NCBI GenBank assembly: GCA_963732155.1
Contig: CAVSYB010000006.1
Location: 1-64,000, forward strand
Direction of reading: 5' to 3'
Source: Roseiarcus sp963732155
GTDB lineage: Bacteria; Pseudomonadota; Alphaproteobacteria; Rhizobiales; Beijerinckiaceae
DNA: 64,000 nucleotides
The notes below the pieces were generated by a model. It was not told the origin of the DNA. It made no database searches and saw only the letters and a program-made list of their open reading frames with translations. The translations under genes were made by a program, and so were the position numbers. Of the stretch, positions 37,097-45,458 are shown piece by piece (position 1 is the stretch's first letter; each line of letters begins with the position of its first letter).

Positions 37097-38770
37097 TTGA
37101 GCACGGACCTGGAGACTTCTGCGACGCTGACCGAGCCCGCGCCGCCGCGATGGGGACCGTTCGGCTACGCGGCCTTCGCGGCGATTTGGACCGCGAGCCT
37201 GGTCATGAACATCGGCAATGCGGTGTTCGACACGTCGTCGGCCTGGCTGATGACGAGCCTCAACGCCAGCCCGATGGCCGTATCGCTGGTTCAAGTGGCG
37301 TCGAGCCTGCCGGTTTTTCTGTTGACGCTGCCGGCGGGCGCGCTTGCCGACATCATCGACTCCCGACGCTTTCTCGTCGGCGCCGAAATCGCCACCATCG
37401 CCGTGATCGTCGCGTTCGCGGCGATGGTTTCTTTTGGCCTCGCCACGCCCGCCGCGTTGCTGCTGACCACGTTCCTGCTCAGCGCGTTCATATCGCTGAC
37501 CGGCCCGGCGTGGCTGTCGATCACGGCGCTCCTGGTGAATCGGACGGAGCTGGACGGCGCGATAGCCGCCAACGGCGTCGGCTACAATATCAGCCGCGCG
37601 GTCGGCCCCGCCCTCGCCGGCCTGGTGATCGGCGTAATCGGAATTTCCGCGCCTTTCTGGATCGACGCCGCCGGCTACCTCGTGATGGTCGCAACGCTGC
37701 TGTGGTGGCGCTCGCCGCGCCGGAGCGCCGAAACCCTGCCCGCCGAGCGTTTGACCAGCGCGGTGCGCACAGGCGTCAGATACGCCGCCAACAACCGCCA
37801 TCTGCGCGCGACATTGATCCGCGCGGTGGCGTTCGCGCCGTTCGCCAGCGCCTATTGGGCGCTCCTGCCGCTCGTGGCGCGCCACCAGATGTTCCAGGGA
37901 CCGGAACTCTACGGCATCATGGTGGCCGCGCTGGGCGTCGGCGCGACCGCCGGCTCGTTCGCGCTCACCTGGCTGAAGGCCAAGATCGGACCCGATCGCC
38001 TGGTCGCCCTGGGCACGCTCGTCACGGCGTTCGCGCTCGTTCTGTTTGGATTCTCGCGCGAGCCGGTCGTTGCGATTTCCGCCTGCCTGATCGCCGGCGC
38101 TTCGTGGACGGTGATCGTGACGAGCCTTTACGTGTCGGCGCAGGTCGCGCTGCCCGATTGGGTGCGCGGACGCGGCCTGGCGATATTGCTGGCCGTCATT
38201 TTCGGCGCGATGACGGTCGGCAGTGCGGCGTGGGGGCATGTCGCCGGCGTCGAAAGCCTGCGGATGGCGCATTTCCTGGCGGCCGGCGGCGCCGTGCTGG
38301 CCATTCCGCTGACCTGGCGATGGAAGCTTCAGACGGCCGTCGGCATCGATCTTTCGCCGTCCATGCATTGGCGCGCGCCGGTCGTCACCAAACGGATCGA
38401 CAACAATCAGGGGCCTGTCCTCGTCACGGTCGAGTATCGCGTCGACGCCAAGCACCGCGCCGACTTCCTCGGCGCTCTCGATGAACTGGGAGAAGAGCGC
38501 AAACGCGACGGAGCGTTCGCATGGGGCGTCTTCGAGGACGTGGCCGACACCGGACGCTTCGTCGAAACCTTTCTGATCGAATCGTGGCTGGAGCTGATGT
38601 ACCAGCATGAGCGGGTGACCAACGCCGATCGCGTGCACGAGGATCAGATTCGTCGGCTGCTCAGCGAATCGCCGAAGGTCACGCACCTGATCGCCTCCCG
38701 CCGCCGACGCCGGTTGGGGGGAGCGCATATCCATGACCTTCTCACGGCGCCGTTCGTCGCGACGCGTTGA
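37097..38770 (+). CDS. MFS transporter of the transmembrane secretion effector/enterobactin exporter type
   Basis: This protein of about 557 residues has twelve membrane segments in the MFS_3 pattern. It begins WGPFGYAAFAAIWTASLVMN and GNAVFDTSSAWLMTSLNASP, then LPAGALADIIDSRRFLVGAE, the loop 2-3 motif. After the last helix, near residue 410, a soluble C-terminal domain of about 130 residues follows (VTVEYRVDAKHRADFLGALD, FVETFLIESWLELMYQHERV), resembling a ferredoxin-like ABM domain and common in this family. The start is uncertain: TTG 37097 with GGAG 8 bases upstream precedes SLSTDLETS, whereas an upstream ATG (36980) adds unrelated residues. Export of a small molecule is likely. Confidence 0.87.
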   Translation: MSTDLETSATLTEPAPPRWGPFGYAAFAAIWTASLVMNIGNAVFDTSSAWLMTSLNASPMAVSLVQVASSLPVFLLTLPAGALADIIDSRRFLVGAEIATIAVIVAFAAMVSFGLATPAALLLTTFLLSAFISLTGPAWLSITALLVNRTELDGAIAANGVGYNISRAVGPALAGLVIGVIGISAPFWIDAAGYLVMVATLLWWRSPRRSAETLPAERLTSAVRTGVRYAANNRHLRATLIRAVAFAPFASAYWALLPLVARHQMFQGPELYGIMVAALGVGATAGSFALTWLKAKIGPDRLVALGTLVTAFALVLFGFSREPVVAISACLIAGASWTVIVTSLYVSAQVALPDWVRGRGLAILLAVIFGAMTVGSAAWGHVAGVESLRMAHFLAAGGAVLAIPLTWRWKLQTAVGIDLSPSMHWRAPVVTKRIDNNQGPVLVTVEYRVDAKHRADFLGALDELGEERKRDGAFAWGVFEDVADTGRFVETFLIESWLELMYQHERVTNADRVHEDQIRRLLSESPKVTHLIASRRRRRLGGAHIHDLLTAPFVATR

Positions 38771-38947
38771 CCTCGGCCGGCGATCGCGGGCGGCGGCGCC
38801 TGGCGGGATTGAACGCCGCGGCGCGAGAATACGGGGGCCTGCTCTCCGTATTGCCATCGTCCGGCGAAAGCGCCAATCTTGGCCTCTGCAAACCCGTTCC
38901 CGCCGGGCGTCGGATTGTCGCGCTTGCGCCAGGGCGAGACTTATCTG

Positions 38948-39730
38948 ATGACCGATCCCACCTCCCCCGCGCCGTCGGAATTTGACCAGAAAGTCGTCAT
39001 CGTCACAGGCGGCGGCGCTGGAATTGGCCGCGCCATCGCCGACGCCTTCGCAAGGCGCGGCGCGAATGTCGTGGTCGCAGGCAGGAACTTCGACGCGGCC
39101 AAAGCCGCCGTTGCGGAAATCGAGCGCGACTGGGGAAGGCCGGCCCTCGCGGTTCAGACCGATGTCGGCCTTCCCAAGGACTGCGACGAACTGATCGCCG
39201 CGACTCTGACGCGCTTCGGCGCGGTGGATGTTCTCGTCAACAACGCCGCCTATTTCGCCGTGATCCCATTGCTGGACTCGCGCCCCGAGGACGCCGCGCG
39301 ATTTCTCTACACCAATTTCTGCGGTCCGATGTTCTGCGGCCAGGCAATGGCGCGCTGGGTGGCGGCGAACAGGCGGACGGGAGCGATCGTCAACGTCAGC
39401 AGCATAAGCGGGGCGCGGCCGGCGCTCGGCTGCGGACTCTACGCCGCGACCAAGGCGGCGCTGAACAGCTTGACCAAGTCGATGGCGTTCGAGTGGACCT
39501 CGAAGGGCGTGCGCGTCAATGGCGTGGCGCCCGGCCATGTGGACACGGAGGGAGTCAAATCGGATTTCGAGACCGGCAGGCTCGACTATCGCGCCATGCT
39601 GGAGGCGATCCCGGCTCACCGGATCGCCGATGTCATGGACGTCGCGAACGCCGTGCTGTTTCTTTCCGGCGAACAATCGCGTCACATCGTCGGTCAGACC
39701 CTGACCATCGACGGAGGGGAATCGTTGTAG
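38948..39730 (+). CDS. Short-chain dehydrogenase/reductase (SDR)
   Basis: This 260-residue classical SDR shows KVVIVTGGGAGIGRAIADAF (TGxxxGxG cofactor loop), VLVNNAAYFAVIP (NNA motif), VNVSSISGARPALGCGLYAA with the catalytic Ser, Tyr and following Lys (YAATKAALNSLTK), and the C-terminal FLSGEQSRHIVGQTLTIDGG. It probably oxidises or reduces a hydroxyl/keto group with NAD(P). ATG 38948 is placed before MTDPTSPAPSEFDQKVV. It lies 178 bases after the MFS gene on the same strand; co-transcription is possible. Substrate unknown. Confidence 0.93.
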   Translation: MTDPTSPAPSEFDQKVVIVTGGGAGIGRAIADAFARRGANVVVAGRNFDAAKAAVAEIERDWGRPALAVQTDVGLPKDCDELIAATLTRFGAVDVLVNNAAYFAVIPLLDSRPEDAARFLYTNFCGPMFCGQAMARWVAANRRTGAIVNVSSISGARPALGCGLYAATKAALNSLTKSMAFEWTSKGVRVNGVAPGHVDTEGVKSDFETGRLDYRAMLEAIPAHRIADVMDVANAVLFLSGEQSRHIVGQTLTIDGGESL

Positions 39731-39810
39731 GCGGTTTCCGGCCGCGCGCGTCGCGGCCGGCGCGCGCAAACGCCCGCCGGCGCCGCCCACGGCGTGGCGT
39801 CGCCCCGCCC

Positions 39811-41142
39811 TCAGGCGAAGGCGCGCGCCGCCGCGCGGTGTTCGGCCAGCAGCGCCGGCAGGTCGACGCCGACCGGCGCGCCGTCGATCACCCGCCACTG
39901 GCCGGCCGCCATCACCCGGTCGGCGCGGTGCGCCCCGCACAGCACCAGCGCCGCGAGCGGGTCATGGGCGCCGCTGAAGCGCGGCTCGTCGAGCGTGAAC
40001 ATCGCCAGATCCGCCTCCAGCCCGACCGCGATGCGGCCGATGTCGTCGCGCCCGAGACAGCGCGCCGAGCCTTCGCTCGCCCAGCGCAACACGTCCAGAT
40101 GCGTCACCGCCGAAGCGCCGTAGCGCAGCCGTCCGATCATCAGCGCGTGGCGGACCGCCTCCATCATGTTGGAGGAATCGTTCGAGGCCGAGCCGTCCAC
40201 CCCGACGCCGACCGGCGCGCCCGCCGCCTCCAGCTCCTTGGTCGGGCAAATGCCCGAGGCCAGCACCATATTCGACGCCGCGCAATGGCCGACGCCGACG
40301 CCGGCGCGCCCCAGCCGACCGATCTCCTGCGCGTCGAAGTGAATGCCATGGGCGAGCCAGGTTCGCCGGCTCATCCAGCCGGTCTGCTCCAGCAGGTCGA
40401 CCGGCCGGACGCCATACATGGCCAGGCAGAAGCGCTCCTCGTCCGCCGTCTCGCACAGATGGGTGTGAAGCTGGCAATCGCAGCGCGCCGCGAGTTGCGC
40501 CGTCTCGGCCATCAGCCGCCGGGTCACCGAAAACGGCGAGCACGGCGCGAGCGCGATCCGGATGCCGGCGCCGGGCCGCGGATCGTGGAACAATTTCAGC
40601 ACGCGCTCGCTGTCGCGCAGGATCGTGTCTTCGTCTTGCACCACCTCGTCGGGCGGCAGGCCGCCGTCCTTTTGCGAAAGATTCATCGACCCGCGGGTCA
40701 CCGTCATGCGCAGGCCGAGCTTGCGCGCTTCCTCGACCTCGATGTCGATCGCGTTCTCGAGCCCCGGCGGGAACAGATAGTGATGATCGGCCGCCGTCGT
40801 GCAGCCCGAGAGCATCAGCTCGGTCAAGGCAAGCCGCACGGCAAGACGCAATTGCGCGGGCTTAAGCCGGGCCCAAATCGGATAGAGCGCCACCAGCCAC
40901 GGAAACAGGTCCCGGTTGATCGCCGCCGGATGGGCGCGGGTCAGGGTCTGGTAGAAATGATGATGCGCGTTGACGAGGCCGGGCAGAACCACATGACGCG
41001 ACGCGTTGAGCGAAGCCCCGACCGGCGCCGCCGGCGTCCTGCCGCGCGGCACCAGTTCGACGATGCGCGTCCCCTCGACCACCACGCCGCGCTCGGCGCC
41101 CTCGGCGAAGATGGCGAGCGGGTCCTTGATCCACAGGCGCAT
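39811..41142 (-). CDS. 8-oxoguanine deaminase-like amidohydrolase
   Basis: This 443-residue metal-dependent amidohydrolase of the cytosine/guanine deaminase superfamily has the metal motif LPGLVNAHHHFYQTLTRAHP near residue 55. LHTHLCETADEERFCLAMYG follows with the His-x-x-x-Glu pair, then TWLAHGIHFDAQEIGRLGRA and VGVDGSASNDSSNMMEAV with the final catalytic Asp. The pattern matches 8-oxoguanine deaminases and hydroxyatrazine-type hydrolases. ATG 41142 (MRLWIKDPLAIFAEG) is favoured over an upstream start giving a basic, unrelated leader. It lies downstream of hflC on the same strand. Purine catabolism or cleanup of oxidised guanine is likely. Confidence 0.87.
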   Translation of the reverse strand: MRLWIKDPLAIFAEGAERGVVVEGTRIVELVPRGRTPAAPVGASLNASRHVVLPGLVNAHHHFYQTLTRAHPAAINRDLFPWLVALYPIWARLKPAQLRLAVRLALTELMLSGCTTAADHHYLFPPGLENAIDIEVEEARKLGLRMTVTRGSMNLSQKDGGLPPDEVVQDEDTILRDSERVLKLFHDPRPGAGIRIALAPCSPFSVTRRLMAETAQLAARCDCQLHTHLCETADEERFCLAMYGVRPVDLLEQTGWMSRRTWLAHGIHFDAQEIGRLGRAGVGVGHCAASNMVLASGICPTKELEAAGAPVGVGVDGSASNDSSNMMEAVRHALMIGRLRYGASAVTHLDVLRWASEGSARCLGRDDIGRIAVGLEADLAMFTLDEPRFSGAHDPLAALVLCGAHRADRVMAAGQWRVIDGAPVGVDLPALLAEHRAAARAFA

Positions 41143-41270
41143 GAGGGCGGCGCTTTCTGGGCTCGTTCGGCGACGCGATTGGCGCCCGGGCTTGCACGCC
41201 AATGGTGAAGCGAGCGCCGTCGATCTTGTATCAAGGCGCGGCTTCCGTCCACCGCCGCCTCGTCGCGCCT

Positions 41271-42152
41271 TCACTTCGACGAGGATGCTGCGGGGCCGGC
41301 GTTGAACAACTGGAGGAACTCGCTTCCCGGCGAGAGCAGCACGGTCGAGCTCGCTTGCGCCAGCGATTGACGATAGGCCTGCAAGGAGCGGTAGAGCCGG
41401 AAAAAGTCGGGATCGCGGTCGTAGGCCTCGGCGACCACCCTGTTCGCTTCGGCCTCGCCTTCGCCGCGCGTAATCGTGCTGAGCTGCTGCGCGTCGGCGA
41501 GCATCGTGGTGCGCTCACGATCCGCCGCCGCCTGGATTTTCTGCGCCCATTCGAAGCCTTGCGCCCGCAGCTCCTTCGCTTCCCGCTGACGTTCCGACAT
41601 CATGCGATCGTAGATCGACTGGCTGGTGCCGCTTGGCAGATCCGCCCGTCGAATGCGCACCGCGACGACTTCGATACCCAAAGCCTTCGCTTTTTCCGTC
41701 ACTTCGGCCTCGATCCTTTGCGTCACCGCGTCGCGTTCGGCGGAAAGAAGGGAGCCGAGTTTCACCTTGCCCAATTCGCGCCGCAGCGAGGAACTGACGA
41801 TCTGGGAGAGCCACGAGCGCGCCTGGTCGGCCGTGCGCACGGCCTGGTAGAAACGCAACACGTCGTCGATGCGAAACTGGGTATAAGTCGCCACCTCGAT
41901 GCGCTTTTGGTCGCCAAGGATGATCTGCTCGCTGCCCGGCGTCAGCTGCAGAATTCGGTTCTCGTAATAGAGCACGCTGTCGATGAACGGCGCCTTCGCG
42001 TTGAGGCCGGGTTTGGCGATCGTCGCCACAGGTTTGCCAAAGCGCAGCACCAGCGCCTGTTGCGTTTCATCCACCGAGAAAAAAATCGAATTGACCAGCC
42101 AGCCGGCCAGTCCGACGACCGCGATCGCCGCGATCCAAAGCCGGCCGCTCAT
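41271..42152 (-). CDS. hflC: HflC, stomatin/prohibitin-type modulator of FtsH
   Basis: This 293-residue SPFH-domain protein has an N-terminal membrane anchor (LWIAAIAVVGLAGWLVNSIF), then FFSVDETQQALVLRFGKPVA and GLNAKAPFIDSVLYYENRIL. The band-7 core follows, with DVLRFYQAVRTADQARSWLS, and the coiled-coil segment SERQREAKELRAQGFEWAQK closes the domain. HflC with HflK forms a large periplasm-facing cage around FtsH, modulating degradation of membrane proteins. Its ATG overlaps the hflK stop by 4 bases (ATGA). FtsH is encoded elsewhere. Confidence 0.95.
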   Translation of the reverse strand: MSGRLWIAAIAVVGLAGWLVNSIFFSVDETQQALVLRFGKPVATIAKPGLNAKAPFIDSVLYYENRILQLTPGSEQIILGDQKRIEVATYTQFRIDDVLRFYQAVRTADQARSWLSQIVSSSLRRELGKVKLGSLLSAERDAVTQRIEAEVTEKAKALGIEVVAVRIRRADLPSGTSQSIYDRMMSERQREAKELRAQGFEWAQKIQAAADRERTTMLADAQQLSTITRGEGEAEANRVVAEAYDRDPDFFRLYRSLQAYRQSLAQASSTVLLSPGSEFLQLFNAGPAASSSK

Positions 42153-43234
42153 CGCAAACCTCCCGTCGAAGGCGCGGCGGGTCGCGGCGACGTCGGGGGC
42201 GCGGGCGCCTGAGCCAGCGCGGGAGGCGGCGGCCGCGTCGCGCCCTCCGGCAGCGGCAAATACGGCACCACGTCGGCGAGCCGCCCGTTGCCCGAGGCGT
42301 CCAGGATCACCCTGCTCGCGTTCTTCAGCACCGCTTCCATGGTTTCGATATAGAGGCGCTCGGCGATCACGTCCTTGTGCTGCTTGTAGGCCTCATAGAC
42401 CGCCAGGAAGCGGCCGGCCTCGCCGCGGGCCAGGCTGATCTCCTGGCTCTTGTACGCTTCCGCGTCTTGCCTCATGCGCTCGACCTCGCCGCGCGCGCGG
42501 GGCAGAATGTCGTTGCTGTAGGCCTCCGCCTCGTTGCGCGCGCGTTCCTGGTCCGCGCGGGCGCGCTGGACGTCGTTGAACGCGTCGATGACCAGTTCGG
42601 GCGGGTCGACGCGCTCCAGTTGCACTTGCGTCACGAGAATTCCGGCGTGATAGGAATCCAGCAGCGACTGCAGCACCTGCTGGGCCTGATCGGCGATCTC
42701 CTGACGCCGGTCGGAGAGCGCCGCCTGGATGGGGTTGCGTCCAATCACTTCGTGTATGGCGCTCTCCGCCGCGACCTTCACCATGCCCTCGGGATCGTAC
42801 ACCTTGAACATGTAGTCGAGCGGATTTTTGACCTTCCAAAAGACCGCGGCGTCGGCTTCCACGATGTTTTCATCGCCGGTCAGCATCTGGTCGCCGCCAC
42901 TGCCGCCGATCTTGAGCTGATTGACCTGGGTGACCTTCGGCAAAAGCACGGTCTCGATCGGATACGGCAAGTGATAGTTGAGGCCGGGATCGCTGGTGCG
43001 TTCCCAGCGGCCGAATTGCAGCACCAGGCCGACCTCGTCGGGCTGCACCTTATAAAAGCCGGTCGCCATCCAACCGACGAGCGCCAGCAGCGCGACGACC
43101 GCGAGCATCTTCAGTCCGACGCCGGGGATGCGCGAGAACCACGGCAGGCGCGAGCGGGCCAACGCGATGATCTCATCGAGCGAGTTTTCGGGGCTCCATG
43201 CGCCGATAAGACGATCCTGGAGATTGTCGCTCAT
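42149..43234 (-). CDS. hflK: HflK, stomatin/prohibitin-type modulator of FtsH
   Basis: This 361-residue partner of HflC begins with a short cytoplasmic segment and the anchor LKMLAVVALLALVGWMATGF, then YKVQPDEVGLVLQFGRWERT, DPGLNYHLPYPIETVLLPKV and LTGDENIVEADAAVFWKVKN. The SPFH-typical DPPELVIDAFNDVQRARADQ precedes a coiled coil. The C-terminus is Pro-rich. It starts within the last bases of the terC-like gene (4-base overlap) and ends within hflC, so the three genes form one tightly coupled operon. Confidence 0.96.
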   Translation of the reverse strand: MSDNLQDRLIGAWSPENSLDEIIALARSRLPWFSRIPGVGLKMLAVVALLALVGWMATGFYKVQPDEVGLVLQFGRWERTSDPGLNYHLPYPIETVLLPKVTQVNQLKIGGSGGDQMLTGDENIVEADAAVFWKVKNPLDYMFKVYDPEGMVKVAAESAIHEVIGRNPIQAALSDRRQEIADQAQQVLQSLLDSYHAGILVTQVQLERVDPPELVIDAFNDVQRARADQERARNEAEAYSNDILPRARGEVERMRQDAEAYKSQEISLARGEAGRFLAVYEAYKQHKDVIAERLYIETMEAVLKNASRVILDASGNGRLADVVPYLPLPEGATRPPPPALAQAPAPPTSPRPAAPSTGGLR

Positions 43235-44064
43235 TCCGTCCTCTCAGTTGCGGCTTGCCGATTTCCTGTCGACGCCGCATGCGCCGGGTAAGGCGAGGCG
43301 CTGGCCGCCGCAGGCGCCGCGCGCGCCACGTCGGCGTCCCGCCGAAGCGCCGAACGAAGAATCCGGCTCTCCCACAGGACCAGGATCACGCCGAGCGCGG
43401 GCAACACGACCGCCAGCGCCGGAGCGTCCCGCTCCGCCCAGGCCGCGATCGCCGGATCGGCGACAACCATTTCACCGGCGATCCATCCCAGGACGACGCC
43501 GCCCGCTTTGACCAGAATGGGGTGACGTTTCAGGAGTCCGATGACCAGAAGCCCGCCAAAGACGAGCAACGGAATGCTTAGCAGAAGGCCGAAGATTAGC
43601 AGCAAGGCGCTGCCCCGCGCAATCGCCGCCAAAGCCACGATGTTGTCGAGACTCATGAACGCGTCGGCGGCGATGAAAGTGGCGATGGCGCTCCACGCCG
43701 CGGTCCCCGCGCCGGGCGCGCGCCCGGCGGCGAGGCCATTGTCGCCTGACCTTGCCGCCTCCTCATCCGGACGATCGCTTCGGTCGTTGGCCACGATCAG
43801 CTTGATCGCGATCGCCGCGAGCGCCGCCGCGGCGACGATCTTCAGGAATGGAATTTGCAGCAGGAGGCCGGCGATCATCGTCAGCAGGCCGCGCAGAACG
43901 ATCGCCCCGGCGGTGCCGAGAACGACGGCGGCGCGCACATGCTGGGGGGGCAGCGAACTGCAGCACATTGCGATGATGAGCGCATTATCCGCGCTCAACA
44001 TCAGGTCGATGACGCTGATCTCGAGCACGGCGCCGGCGAAATGGAGACCTGATGCGTACTCCAC
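43231..44064 (-). CDS. TerC/YjbE family integral membrane protein
   Basis: This protein of about 277 residues has seven to eight membrane segments. EISVIDLMLSADNALIIAMC near the N-terminus and the symmetric FIAADAFMSLDNIVALAAIA both carry the Asp-Asn pair of TerC proteins; GVVLGWIAGEMVVAD follows. TerC-like proteins have been linked to metal (Mn2+) efflux and to co-translational metalation of exported proteins. GTG 44064 after GAGGGGCG is chosen as start; an ATG at 44154 would add 30 hydrophilic residues. Overlap with hflK suggests a membrane-quality-control or metal-homeostasis link. Confidence 0.87.
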   Translation of the reverse strand: MEYASGLHFAGAVLEISVIDLMLSADNALIIAMCCSSLPPQHVRAAVVLGTAGAIVLRGLLTMIAGLLLQIPFLKIVAAAALAAIAIKLIVANDRSDRPDEEAARSGDNGLAAGRAPGAGTAAWSAIATFIAADAFMSLDNIVALAAIARGSALLLIFGLLLSIPLLVFGGLLVIGLLKRHPILVKAGGVVLGWIAGEMVVADPAIAAWAERDAPALAVVLPALGVILVLWESRILRSALRRDADVARAAPAAASASPYPAHAASTGNRQAATERTE

Positions 44065-44307
44065 GGCGTTTCGCCCCTCGACACTTCGCCGTTCGCCTGG
44101 CAAGGCAACCTTCGACTTTCCCGGCTCGCGGCCACTATAGGAGGGCGCAGACACCGCGAAAAGTCCCGCCGCCCTTCCGCCGCCGCCAGCGCGGCGACCG
44201 CGCGCCGAACCGCCGACGAATGCGCCGAGACGCCTGCGCGGCGCCGGATGACGCCGACGTCGAAACGGGAGGCTGACGTCTGGCGTCCGCCGCGCCTCGA
44301 AGAGCGC

Positions 44308-45201
44308 CTACTCCGAAGCTGTTCGGACGACGCGGAAGCCGACGACGTCCTGCCGGGCGGCGACGTCGAGTTGGAAGCGCGCCGCGGCGCGCAGGTCGTC
44401 GGGATTGCTCATCCACGATCCGCCGCGAAGCACGCGCGTGCGGCAATCGGCGCTGTCGACCGGCGTCGAGGCCTCGTCCGACGCCCTGCGATAGTCCCAT
44501 GCGTAGCAGTCGGCGACCCATTGGTAGACGTCGCCGAGCATGTCATAGAGCCCGAAGGGATTGGCCTTGAAACTGCCGACCGGGCTTGTCGAGCGGCCGT
44601 CCCAGCCGCTGCGGCACATGCCGCAGTTGGCGTTGCCTGTTCCGATGTCGGCGCCCCACCAATATCGGGTCTGCGTGCCGCCCCGCGCCGCGTATTCCCA
44701 TTCGGCTTCCGTCGCCAATCTGTAGTGCTGGCCGGTCCGGCGCGAAAGCCACTCGGCGTAGTCGTTGGCGTCGTTCCAACTGATCATCACCGCCGGATCC
44801 CGATCGGTCGCCGCGAACCACGTGTTGACGACGCTATCGGCGCCGGAAGTGTCCCGCGCATAGGCGACAAATTCCGCGCGGGTGATCGGGTAACGCCCGA
44901 CGGCGAGGGGTTTGGCCAATTTGACGAGATGTTGAGGCGCCTCGTCGGTGGCGTGGTCCGGGTCGGACGCCGCCGAGCCGATCATGGCCGAGCCGGCCGG
45001 AACAACCACCATTTCCGGGCAATCCGGACAATCGCGAAACGCCTCGCCGACTCCCGCCGGAAAGCCGGCCACCGAAGACGGCCAGAGAAAAACCGCGACA
45101 ACGATCGCGACGCCGATCAGCAGCGCGAGCAAGCCGGCCGCCATCCAAAGGCGCAGCTGCGCGGAAGTCGATTGGAGCCGGGAATCGGGAGGAGCTGACA
45201 T
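44308..45201 (-). CDS. FGE/SUMF1-fold membrane-anchored protein
   Basis: This protein of about 297 residues has one N-terminal membrane segment (LWMAAGLLALLIGVAIVVAV) and then a formylglycine-generating-enzyme fold: EMVVVPAGSAMIGS, VGRYPITRAEFVAYARDTSG, VMISWNDANDYAEWLSRRTG, YRLATEAEWEYAARGG and RVLRGGSWMSNPDDLRAAAR. The GGSW segment of true aerobic FGE is followed by a copper-binding Cys pair, which is absent here. A sulfatase-activating role is therefore unlikely. Other members modify or bind peptides or carry out C-H or sulfoxide chemistry. ATG 45201 is preferred; a TTG at 45252 would lengthen it. It diverges from soxC. Confidence 0.8.
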   Translation of the reverse strand: MSAPPDSRLQSTSAQLRLWMAAGLLALLIGVAIVVAVFLWPSSVAGFPAGVGEAFRDCPDCPEMVVVPAGSAMIGSAASDPDHATDEAPQHLVKLAKPLAVGRYPITRAEFVAYARDTSGADSVVNTWFAATDRDPAVMISWNDANDYAEWLSRRTGQHYRLATEAEWEYAARGGTQTRYWWGADIGTGNANCGMCRSGWDGRSTSPVGSFKANPFGLYDMLGDVYQWVADCYAWDYRRASDEASTPVDSADCRTRVLRGGSWMSNPDDLRAAARFQLDVAARQDVVGFRVVRTASE

Positions 45202-45458
45202 GCTGGGCGCGCAGTTCTTCGAGGCACAGAAGAAGACAATGAAGCGGGACAAATCGTCGCAGTCGGACGCGAAGGCTGGCCTTGCTGATCGGGTTCCCGC
45301 TCGAGCAGGTCAACCGTTCGTTCCGATCGAACGCCAGGGCAAGCCGGCTCGTCTGCCGGGCGCGGCGACGCACCGCCGCCCAGCAGGTATCATACGCCGC
45401 CGATCGTCGACAAGAGCCTCAAAGATTTGCTAGCGTTTTGGTTTTCGTGAGGTGAGCG

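Noticed and set aside
36992..39940. Long minus-strand open frame (982 codons) opposite the MFS and SDR genes
   Set aside because: Low-complexity translation without homology; both real genes on the + strand have full domain signatures.
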